Part shown: one piece after another, positions 1-6,164 of the stretch
Layout: each line of letters begins with the position of its first letter
Position numbering within the stretch: position 1 is the first letter of the stretch
DNA from: Verrucomicrobia bacterium UBA2970
GTDB lineage: Bacteria; Verrucomicrobiota; Verrucomicrobiia; Limisphaerales; AAA164-E04
Direction: 5' to 3'
Assembly (NCBI GenBank): GCA_002348345.1
Contig: DEAY01000342.1
Coordinates: 1-9,472 of the forward strand
Length of the DNA: 9,472 nt
Translations under genes and position numbers: made by a program
Notes under the pieces: generated by a model
The model's input: only the letters and a program-made list of their open reading frames with translations
Databases searched by the model: none
Told to the model about the DNA's origin: nothing

Positions 1-109
1 CCTTCCTGCAGTGAGCTGTTCTTGGTGGGTGAGGCTTCCACCTGCCAGATCGGTCCTCGAACTTATGCGAGTCGGTATTGAGGAGTAAACTGGACTGACT
101 TTCGCCAGC

Positions 110-1558
110 TTAATCCCGCGACGTCGTCCGCAGGATGTCAGACGGAAGGGGGAGGTAATCCCCTTCGCGGACCATCCACCGATCCAGCTCAGTCCGGAGA
201 TCGGTCTCGATCCCCTCGAATTCTGTCTCGCCGGCCAGGTTGTCCAGTTGAAACGGATCAGTCGTCAAATCGTACAGCTCGAAGATCGGTCGCGGATTCT
301 GGAAATAGAGTCGCTCGTGTAATGGCGATAACCCACCTGCTGCATACGAAGCCTGCACCGCTTCCCAGGCGATATTGTTGCGCCTCGTCATATCCACGGG
401 AGCAAATCGGCGTTCCGGAATCGCATTGAAGATATAGTGATAGCGGTCCGAGGTCACCGATCGACTGAGATCGAATCCTTCGGTATTCAATAGTGATCCC
501 CAGTGCCAGCCACGCTCCGTGAAAACGTATTTCTGGCCAGGTACGCGCTTGCCGAGCAACACATTGAGAAAGCTGTGCCCGGTCATTCCTTCAGCAGGTT
601 CGACCTCCGCTGCGCCCAGAATCGTCGGCGCGAGATCGATCCCGCTGATCAGGTGCGGAGATTCCGATCCGGTTGGGACTCTTCCAGGCCATCGGACGAT
701 AAGCGGCACGTTTGTGCCCCTCGTGTGAAGAGTGCCTTTCCCCCGCAGAAGAGCTTCGCCGTTGTCGCCCATGAAAATGACGAGCGTGTTCTCCTTCAAC
801 CCTCGCCGGACCAGCAGTTGCAGGATTGCCCCGAATCCCCGATCCAGATCCCGGACATCGGAAAGGTAACGTGCGTAATCGAGCCGGACCTCCGGGAGAT
901 CCGGCCAGTCCGGCGGCAGCGTGAGTTTGTCAGGATCAATGCCATCGTGATCCTCGCCCCAGGCGCGATGCGGTTGATTGAACCCAAAGTAGAGGAACCA
1001 CGGTCTGCCATCCGGAACGGAATCCAGGATTCTGCCCACGCGGTCGCCGACCTCATCCAGCCCGCGCTTGGTATTCCACGCCTGCACAAAATGATCAAAT
1101 CGGGCCTCAAACTTTGGCCCCTTCATTCCTTGTTGGATGAGCGCTTGATTGACAACCTCAGAGTCACGAACCCGGCCCTCGAGATGCTGGTGGCGTCCGT
1201 CCAACCCGACCCAGTAGCCACCGTCCCGCAGAAGATCCGTGAAAAACGGAGTTCCCGCGCGAGCCGGCTGGGCGAAGCGCGTTGCCGCGATTCCAACCGG
1301 CGAACGCCCCGAGAAGATCGCGGCTCGGGATGGCGCGCACTGGGGAGCGGCGGTGTAGGCTCGATGAAACAGCATTCCCTGGGCGGCAAATGCGTCCAGG
1401 TTCGGCGTCAAGCCCAACTCGCGACAATTGTCTCCGTAGGCCCCAACATGCGGTAGACTGTGGTCATCCGAAAGGACGAGCAGAATGTTAGGGCGTTCGG
1501 CGTTTGCGAATCCGGTGACAAATGTGAGAATCAGGATCCAAAAAGTCCGTGGTCTCAT
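110..1558 (-). CDS. Secreted Cys-type sulfatase (arylsulfatase / N-sulfoglucosamine sulfohydrolase-like)
   Basis: A 482-residue type I sulfatase that would hydrolyse sulfate esters, or possibly N-sulfates, on a carbohydrate outside the cytoplasm. Residues 1-20 form a signal peptide (MRPR, then a hydrophobic stretch, cleavage after ANA). The N-terminal metal-binding motif is LVLSDD (D31, D32). The sulfatase signature CAPSR starts at C74, the residue converted to formylglycine, with R78 following. H196 lies in the NQPH segment, D265-N266 in MGDNGE supply further metal ligands, and K274 in GKGTLH plus H278 match the conserved lysine/histidine region. NVPLIVRWPG follows, as in the family. Length is normal and no key residue is missing. 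The conserved GKGTLYEGG block reads GKGTLHTRG here. The start is chosen for the signal peptide and an AAAGGA ribosome binding site. Activity needs a formylglycine-generating enzyme or anSME maturase, neither of which is in the window. The substrate cannot be read from sequence; a polysaccharide is inferred. Family assignment is secure, subfamily is not. Confidence 0.95.
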   Translation of the reverse strand: MRPRTFWILILTFVTGFANAERPNILLVLSDDHSLPHVGAYGDNCRELGLTPNLDAFAAQGMLFHRAYTAAPQCAPSRAAIFSGRSPVGIAATRFAQPARAGTPFFTDLLRDGGYWVGLDGRHQHLEGRVRDSEVVNQALIQQGMKGPKFEARFDHFVQAWNTKRGLDEVGDRVGRILDSVPDGRPWFLYFGFNQPHRAWGEDHDGIDPDKLTLPPDWPDLPEVRLDYARYLSDVRDLDRGFGAILQLLVRRGLKENTLVIFMGDNGEALLRGKGTLHTRGTNVPLIVRWPGRVPTGSESPHLISGIDLAPTILGAAEVEPAEGMTGHSFLNVLLGKRVPGQKYVFTERGWHWGSLLNTEGFDLSRSVTSDRYHYIFNAIPERRFAPVDMTRRNNIAWEAVQASYAAGGLSPLHERLYFQNPRPIFELYDLTTDPFQLDNLAGETEFEGIETDLRTELDRWMVREGDYLPLPSDILRTTSRD

Positions 1559-2295
1559 TGGTTCAATTTCCTTTGTCTAAATCGTTGCCGCCTGCTTTTC
1601 GTCCAGTTGCTCAAGTCTTCCCCAGTCGTGGATGGCGTTTTGGAATTCGGCGTCACAGGGGAACGGTCTTTCTTATGCGACCAGCGCGGGGCTTGTAGGG
1701 ATGGGAACCTTTGATAAACCCGCCGCCTTCCCAAGGAAAGTTCTGAACGACAGCCTTCTGAGTCCAGAGTTTCCAGGATGGCATGAACAAGGATCCCGGT
1801 GACCTCGGCCCAGTCCACAAGCTGAAGGATCGTCCTGGATGGGCATGGCCCGTGCATTGAAGTGTCCCGTCGATGAAGCCAACGCTCCGTCATTGTAGCG
1901 GGCCGAGTCCTAGAAGCTTGAGTCCGAACCCAATCGTTCGTTTGTGGCGCTGGCCCGTCACCGGCAATGAGTTGCCACTGATCCCGCGTGAAAAAGCGGA
2001 GCGTTCGTGATTCCGGTTGGAAGGGGTCCCGGACGAACCCTATCCGGTCACCAACTCGCACATTCCTCTCACAAACGGATTGGGAGAATGCCGAGTTCTC
2101 GGAACAATCATCCAACGAACCGAGTCTTTCTACACGATCCGTATCGTCTGAGCGGTACTCATCTCGACGAAGCACCTTGCGTTCCGTTCTCTCGCAGACA
2201 GCTGATGGCACTGCGCAAAAACTCCTTTTCCTTCCAAGAGCTGAATCTTCAGTCGGACGCAACCGCAGAGAGATTACGATGCCTCCATCGGCCAT
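1555..2295 (-). CDS. Hypothetical ORF overlapping the sulfatase start (doubtful)
   Basis: This frame stays open up to TTG at 2394, which would give 279 codons. The start given here is the ATG at 2295 (246 codons), which limits overlap with the CotH gene end to 47 bp; TTG at 2259 is another option. The frame ends in TGA that overlaps the sulfatase ATG as ATGA, the usual geometry for translational coupling. Against it, the product is very rich in Arg and Ser, has no recognisable domain, signal peptide or membrane segment, and no clear ribosome binding site precedes any start. A middle part containing FFTRDQWQLIAGDGPAPQ looks somewhat protein-like. I do not recognise it. It could be a real orphan protein, a chance open frame, or a frameshifted remnant read in one frame. 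Confidence 0.2.
   Translation of the reverse strand: MADGGIVISLRLRPTEDSALGRKRSFCAVPSAVCERTERKVLRRDEYRSDDTDRVERLGSLDDCSENSAFSQSVCERNVRVGDRIGFVRDPFQPESRTLRFFTRDQWQLIAGDGPAPQTNDWVRTQASRTRPATMTERWLHRRDTSMHGPCPSRTILQLVDWAEVTGILVHAILETLDSEGCRSELSLGRRRVYQRFPSLQAPRWSHKKDRSPVTPNSKTPSTTGEDLSNWTKSRRQRFRQRKLNQ
1569..1574 (-). promoter_or_regulatory. Ribosome binding site of the sulfatase gene
   Basis: On the minus strand AAAGGA stands ten bases before the ATG at 1558. It supports that ATG, which also gives a complete signal peptide. No convincing -10/-35 pair is visible just upstream. Confidence 0.6.
1577..1889 (-). pseudogene. Possible decayed gene 3' end, split across two frames
   Basis: On the minus strand one frame is open from 1889 to the TGA at 1655-1653 and contains MPSWKLWTQK at 1784, followed by FPWEGGGFIKGSHPYKP. 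Tryptophan, glycine and proline content there resembles real protein. A second frame, open from 1672 to the TAG at 1579-1577, encodes DAEFQNAIHDWGRLEQL and then DEKQAATI before the stop, which looks like a natural C-terminus. The two stretches meet near 1655, so one frameshift would join them into a single tail. Upstream frame 1 (from about 1908) also reads DSARYNDGALASS. No family is recognised. This is inference from sequence texture only and is an alternative to the long frame ending at 1555. Confidence 0.25.
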
Positions 2296-5200
2296 CGAAT
2301 CTGAGCTCGTGGAGAGACCCATCGCGACCTCGGTAGACATAATAGCGGCCGGACGCCCATCTGGAGACCAGTCCGGCTGGTTCCCCCTCCGCAAGTGGCG
2401 CCCCTGACAATTTCATCAAGTCAGTCAATCTCCAGCTTCCCTTCCCGGGGTCGGCCCCGGTGGGTTCAATCCAATGCGCCTCTTGAAGATGACCCACCGC
2501 GTCCACGTATGCCAAATAGTGCTGCTTACCTGACACGTCAGCCAGAGCGATCGGATCACTGGTCGCTCCAGTGGTGGGTTCGCCGATCAAATCCAAGGCC
2601 TGAAAGCGTTGCCGGGCCGCCACTCCCTGCATCAGCCCATCGCATGACCCAGAATACTCACGATAGCCACGTCCGTTATCCCAATGAAAGATAAACGGCT
2701 CACGCAACGGCCACTCGGGTATCGGCCGAAAAATGATCCGCCAGGTTCCACCCGCATCGGACCCTACCGGCTGACCTTGACACGGTACTCGTTGGGTTAA
2801 CCGATGCCTCCAGGGACGCCGCCCCTCCGCGACAGCATCCCAAGGCACTGTTTGAACGCAAGGAACATTAAACATTGTTCGGTAGGCGACATAGAGGCCG
2901 GACGCCGCCGCCGCGATGCTCACCTCACTGGCAGGTCGAGGACTGGTCGGCAATGGGTGAGACCGCCAAACCCCGTTGGGTTCAAGCCACACCTCCCAGG
3001 GTCGAGCACTCTGATCGACAAAAGCGATATGAATGGTTCCCATGGCTACCACAGCCGTTGGATCACTACTCGCAATCGGAAGCTGAAGCTGAGAGGTCAG
3101 ATCCCTTTTACCCCAAATGCCCTCGCCTCCGCCTCCGGGCTCTGAGAGCTCATAAAGGTGACCGTCTTGGCCCCGGTAGAGGATCCGTCGGTTTCCCGGT
3201 TTCAACGAATAAACGAAGGGCCGCCCCTCCGCCAACGCGAAGCCCCCCTCCACTCGAATCACCGACCGGATCCAATCCTCGTTATCTCCTGTTGAAGAAA
3301 GCTCCCCCAATCGGCCATCCCCTTGTCGGTAAATCACATAGCGTCTGCCATCGTTCCCTTCACTCAGTCCCAACCGGGCGTTGCTGCCGGGAGAATTCCG
3401 AAACGAAAAGTATTCCTCAGTATGCTTCTCGAAGTAGTCCGGACAGTTCCGCGCAAACAATTCCACTTCTCGGATCTGCTCGTGCCATCGATCAAGCCCT
3501 TGCCCTCGGTCCCGGTATTCCACGGCCAAGTCCTGAGCGATCGCATCCCGGTGGCGGTGAACGTGGCGAAGAATATTCTCAGTTGAAAGTGGCCCCTCCA
3601 AATACTCTCGAACCGCCCGTCGGTAGTAGGCGACATATTGGGGGTTGTCCAAGGCGGCAAGAAAGATCAGCCGAATCAAACTGCCACCGTAACCTCCGCC
3701 ACTGTCCATAAACGCATACGGATCCATATCGATCCCGTAGTGCGCATCCCCAAATCCAGGGTGCCGATACCCAAGTCCCCACTCCGAGTCCCAGCAAAGG
3801 AAAATCCATTTGCCGTCTGGCACCCGTCGAGCGGCATACCAGTTGTTGTTGGGCCAATCAAAATTCAATAAACACATGTTGACGACCATATAGGCCGTCA
3901 GGTTCTCCAGGTCCACCCGTCTGGAAAGCGCCTCGTAATTCGCATCGTCTGAGAAATCGTTCGACGACACGAACGCCCTCAGCTCATCCCACCCCTCCCG
4001 CGTGCCGCTCAAGAGGGTTTCTCCGGTCTTGATGACATCATATTCGCCAGGTCCGAGATGCGAGGCCAGGAATTCCTCATCGAGACGCTCGGTGACATTG
4101 TAGACCCCTCGATGATCCGAGTTGATCAGCAACACGGCCCACGACCCCCTTGAGGCGAGCCCTCCCATATCCACATGAACATCACGCACCACCTGATCGC
4201 GAATACTCGAACCGTGGGGCGCCTTGTCATTGGCGCTGGCACGGAGCACCAGCTTATCAAAGTTGTCCACGTCCGCTTCCGGAATGATGGCCCCACCTAA
4301 TCGGCCATCCCCATAACGTTTTCGAAAGTAGGTTCGATAAGACTTTTTTCTCTGAAGATCGCCTCCCCTCGACGAACCGCCATGGAGCCGAAGGCCGAAT
4401 CCCGTCGCCAACACACGCTCCCCGGAAGCATCGAAATACTCCAGAAACCCGGGACGCTCCCCCGCATGGCCGTAGACGTTCGACCGAAGGTGAACATCAT
4501 GAAAGTTCGCGGTCGTCATCGAGATCGCTAGAACCGGTAACTCGGGGCGGTTCCCGACGAGGTAAGTTCCAGATTCGATTGCGCTGCACCGTTCGTCCCC
4601 ATCAAAGACGGCGGCCCGGAGTCGCACCGTCTGTTGAAGTCGGATCGGACCATGGCAGACCGCGCTCTGTCCGCTAGGTTCCGTTCCATCGAGGGTGTAT
4701 CGAATGACCTTACCCGGTGGCAGGACGGCACGAGCAACCACACTAATCTCTTCGTCGAACGCTCCAGGACCAGGAGACAACCATGGCGCTTCGAGCGGTT
4801 TCGATTGCAGCCGGCCAACGCCATTGGCCATTCCGGGGCTGGGACTCACAAAATAGCGCCACTCGTTAGGATTAACCGAGGATCGGCCCATCGATTGGTC
4901 GACTCTTTGTTTAGGATAATCCACCTGATCGGCGACCCCGCCATCCGGGCTCACAAGATACAACGCTCCCCCACCCTTCTTGAGGGTGAAATTAGCGTGG
5001 GAGACTACCGGCAACAGGCCTAATTTCGGATGACAAGATAGATCGGAACTGGTTGCACTGATGTTCAGACCGACAATGGCCAGCACATTTTTCCCGACCT
5101 GCAACCGCCCCGCATGGGCAGAAAGATCGAATCGCTCAGGAACCCCGGCGTCATGCCCCCCCTGGGAAACAGCGCCAAAATCGCTGACCTGTGCCGGAGC

Positions 5201-5896
5201 GTTTGCCGCGGCGACTCGGCGCCCGTTTAAATAAGCGATAAAGCCATCATCGTAATCCATCTCGAGGATCAACGAATTCGAGGCCGGACGACTCGGCAGG
5301 ACGAACTCGTGCCTCAGGAGGACCACCGTCGTTCCTAGCGGAACTTGTGTCGCGTCATCATCATCCCCATAACCCAATCCGGCGCGGCCCATTCGAAACG
5401 CCTGGTCATCGAAATCGATTTCCGTCCAACCCGTCGGAATTCTCGCCTGAGGGGTTCCTGGGGCAGGCCCGTCTTGCACGAGATACTTCCATGGAGCGCC
5501 GGAATCAATCAAGACCTCGGCAAGCGGCATCGACGCCGCCATCGATCCCGACGAATCCGACACGTTCGTGCCCTTTTCTTTCCCAGACATCCAAACCAGG
5601 AGGCGCCCGCCAGAGGGAATTCGTTGCACAGTGAAAGCCCACTGATCCGGATCCGAAAGATCATCTGTTAACCGGTAACCGTCTAGAGAAACCTCTTCGT
5701 TACCGGCATTAAAAAGTTCCACCCAATCGCTGCTCACACCATGATTATCGCGGACTCCCGTCTGGTTCGACGCAAGAATCTCATTCAGCCGGATCCCGTC
5801 GGTTGGAACGACAGCTCCGGACACCTCCTCGCCGAACAGGGTACACAAGCCGACGACCCAAACCCAATTACTAACGGATGGAAACACTGAGTTCAT
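2249..5896 (-). CDS. Exported CotH-kinase family protein with lamin-tail, chitobiase-C-like and lectin-like propeller regions
   Basis: A 1215-residue multidomain protein. Residues 1-28 are a probable signal peptide, unusual in having no Lys/Arg before the hydrophobic part. A lamin-tail domain starts at about 36 (LNEILASN, SDWVELFN, LDGYRLTDD), breaks off near 112 and resumes at 298-357 (HANFTLKKGGGALYLVSPDG). Nested between them, about 126-292, is a beta-sandwich region (GLGYGDDDDAT, DYDDGFIAYLNGRRVA). Residues 372-446 form a chitobiase/hexosaminidase C-terminal-like domain (IRYTLDGTEPSG). Residues 455-840 are CotH-like: LRLHGGSSRG, KKSYRTYFRKRYG, RGVYNVTERLDEEFL, then NFDWPNNNW and LCWDSEWGLG, whose Asp residues probably bind nucleotide and metal. 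Residues 845-1215 hold degenerate repeats such as VIYRQGDGRLGEL, ILYRGQDGHLYEL and YVYRGRDGSLHEL, resembling fucolectin/PLL-type propellers. Bacillus CotH is a protein kinase; whether this homologue is active, and on what, is unknown. The ATG is the first start after an in-frame TAG, with only a weak ribosome binding site. Confidence 0.92.
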   Translation of the reverse strand: MNSVFPSVSNWVWVVGLCTLFGEEVSGAVVPTDGIRLNEILASNQTGVRDNHGVSSDWVELFNAGNEEVSLDGYRLTDDLSDPDQWAFTVQRIPSGGRLLVWMSGKEKGTNVSDSSGSMAASMPLAEVLIDSGAPWKYLVQDGPAPGTPQARIPTGWTEIDFDDQAFRMGRAGLGYGDDDDATQVPLGTTVVLLRHEFVLPSRPASNSLILEMDYDDGFIAYLNGRRVAAANAPAQVSDFGAVSQGGHDAGVPERFDLSAHAGRLQVGKNVLAIVGLNISATSSDLSCHPKLGLLPVVSHANFTLKKGGGALYLVSPDGGVADQVDYPKQRVDQSMGRSSVNPNEWRYFVSPSPGMANGVGRLQSKPLEAPWLSPGPGAFDEEISVVARAVLPPGKVIRYTLDGTEPSGQSAVCHGPIRLQQTVRLRAAVFDGDERCSAIESGTYLVGNRPELPVLAISMTTANFHDVHLRSNVYGHAGERPGFLEYFDASGERVLATGFGLRLHGGSSRGGDLQRKKSYRTYFRKRYGDGRLGGAIIPEADVDNFDKLVLRASANDKAPHGSSIRDQVVRDVHVDMGGLASRGSWAVLLINSDHRGVYNVTERLDEEFLASHLGPGEYDVIKTGETLLSGTREGWDELRAFVSSNDFSDDANYEALSRRVDLENLTAYMVVNMCLLNFDWPNNNWYAARRVPDGKWIFLCWDSEWGLGYRHPGFGDAHYGIDMDPYAFMDSGGGYGGSLIRLIFLAALDNPQYVAYYRRAVREYLEGPLSTENILRHVHRHRDAIAQDLAVEYRDRGQGLDRWHEQIREVELFARNCPDYFEKHTEEYFSFRNSPGSNARLGLSEGNDGRRYVIYRQGDGRLGELSSTGDNEDWIRSVIRVEGGFALAEGRPFVYSLKPGNRRILYRGQDGHLYELSEPGGGGEGIWGKRDLTSQLQLPIASSDPTAVVAMGTIHIAFVDQSARPWEVWLEPNGVWRSHPLPTSPRPASEVSIAAAASGLYVAYRTMFNVPCVQTVPWDAVAEGRRPWRHRLTQRVPCQGQPVGSDAGGTWRIIFRPIPEWPLREPFIFHWDNGRGYREYSGSCDGLMQGVAARQRFQALDLIGEPTTGATSDPIALADVSGKQHYLAYVDAVGHLQEAHWIEPTGADPGKGSWRLTDLMKLSGAPLAEGEPAGLVSRWASGRYYVYRGRDGSLHELRFDGRWRHRNLSAVASD

Positions 5897-5912
5897 AACT
5901 TCTATTACAACC

Positions 5913-5928
5913 GCGGAAAGCTTACCGC
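5913..5928. promoter_or_regulatory. Imperfect 16-bp inverted repeat upstream of the CotH gene
   Basis: GCGGAAAGCTTACCGC matches its own reverse complement at 14 of 16 positions and ends 17 bp before the CotH ATG. It could be an operator or a 5' leader hairpin that occupies the ribosome-loading region. There is no T-run, so it is not a terminator. Its role is inferred only from position. Confidence 0.25.
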
Positions 5929-5987
5929 ATAGCCCCAGACCAATCGACCTCGACTAGCCCCAAAGGCAGGCAGTTCACTCCCAAGTA

Positions 5988-6026
5988 GAGACCGGGGGTC
6001 AGACCGCAGTTCATGAATGATGCATA
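5988..6026. repeat. GGTCAGACC-type short repetitive element (REP-like candidate)
   Basis: The gap between the CotH and permease genes contains the sequence gagaccgggggtcagaccgc followed by agttcatgaatgatgcata. It holds the odd palindrome GGTCAGACC (5997-6005), the palindrome TTCATGAA (6010-6017) and a second GACC upstream. GGGGTCAGACCCC-like cores followed by a short AT-richer tail are familiar from dispersed intergenic repeats in genomes carrying REP-associated tyrosine transposases. No such transposase is in this window and there is only one copy, so the assignment depends on finding further copies elsewhere. Confidence 0.35.
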
Positions 6027-6164
6027 GCTCAACCCAACGGCACCTGTATCCCATTTAGAACCAACTCGATTTCAGACGACCATTTGGAACGACAAGTCCA
6101 ACGACTAAGGGCTATCCCTGAGCGCCAACGATTCTCAAGCAACAATCCAGAGGATCGAATTCAT

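Larger units (their letters stand above)
1559..2248. other. 690-bp spacer without a recognisable intact gene
   Basis: This gap lies between two same-strand genes and is long for this window. No RNA gene, intact transposase or strong intrinsic terminator is visible. A short inverted repeat CTGAATCTTCAG (2241-2252) overlaps the CotH stop codon but has no following T-run on the minus strand. On the minus strand the region is open in one frame throughout, and coding-like peptides also occur in the other two frames (see the two low-confidence entries). It is best read as either a poorly conserved gene or the debris of one. Confidence 0.6.

Noticed and set aside
2..88. Plus-strand open frames entering from the left edge, ending at TGA near 81 or TAA at 86-88
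   Set aside because: Two frames are open and both are too short to show coding character, so a convergent gene end cannot be claimed.
503..1456. Plus-strand open frame of 317 codons antisense to the sulfatase
   Set aside because: It lies wholly opposite a gene with intact catalytic motifs, and its product has no domain and a biased, Arg-rich composition. Such antisense frames are common in moderately GC-rich DNA.
2193..2216. Hairpin CGCAG...CTGCG downstream of the CotH gene as a terminator
   Set aside because: The stem is only five base pairs with a long loop, and on the minus strand the T-run precedes the hairpin when it should follow.
2875..3711. Plus-strand open frame of 278 codons antisense to the CotH gene
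   Set aside because: The opposite strand encodes recognisable CotH and propeller segments across the whole stretch; the plus-strand product is rich in Pro, Ser and Arg without any motif.
6109..6120. AGGGCTATCCCT as a terminator after the permease
   Set aside because: The stem is four base pairs and no T-run follows on the minus strand.
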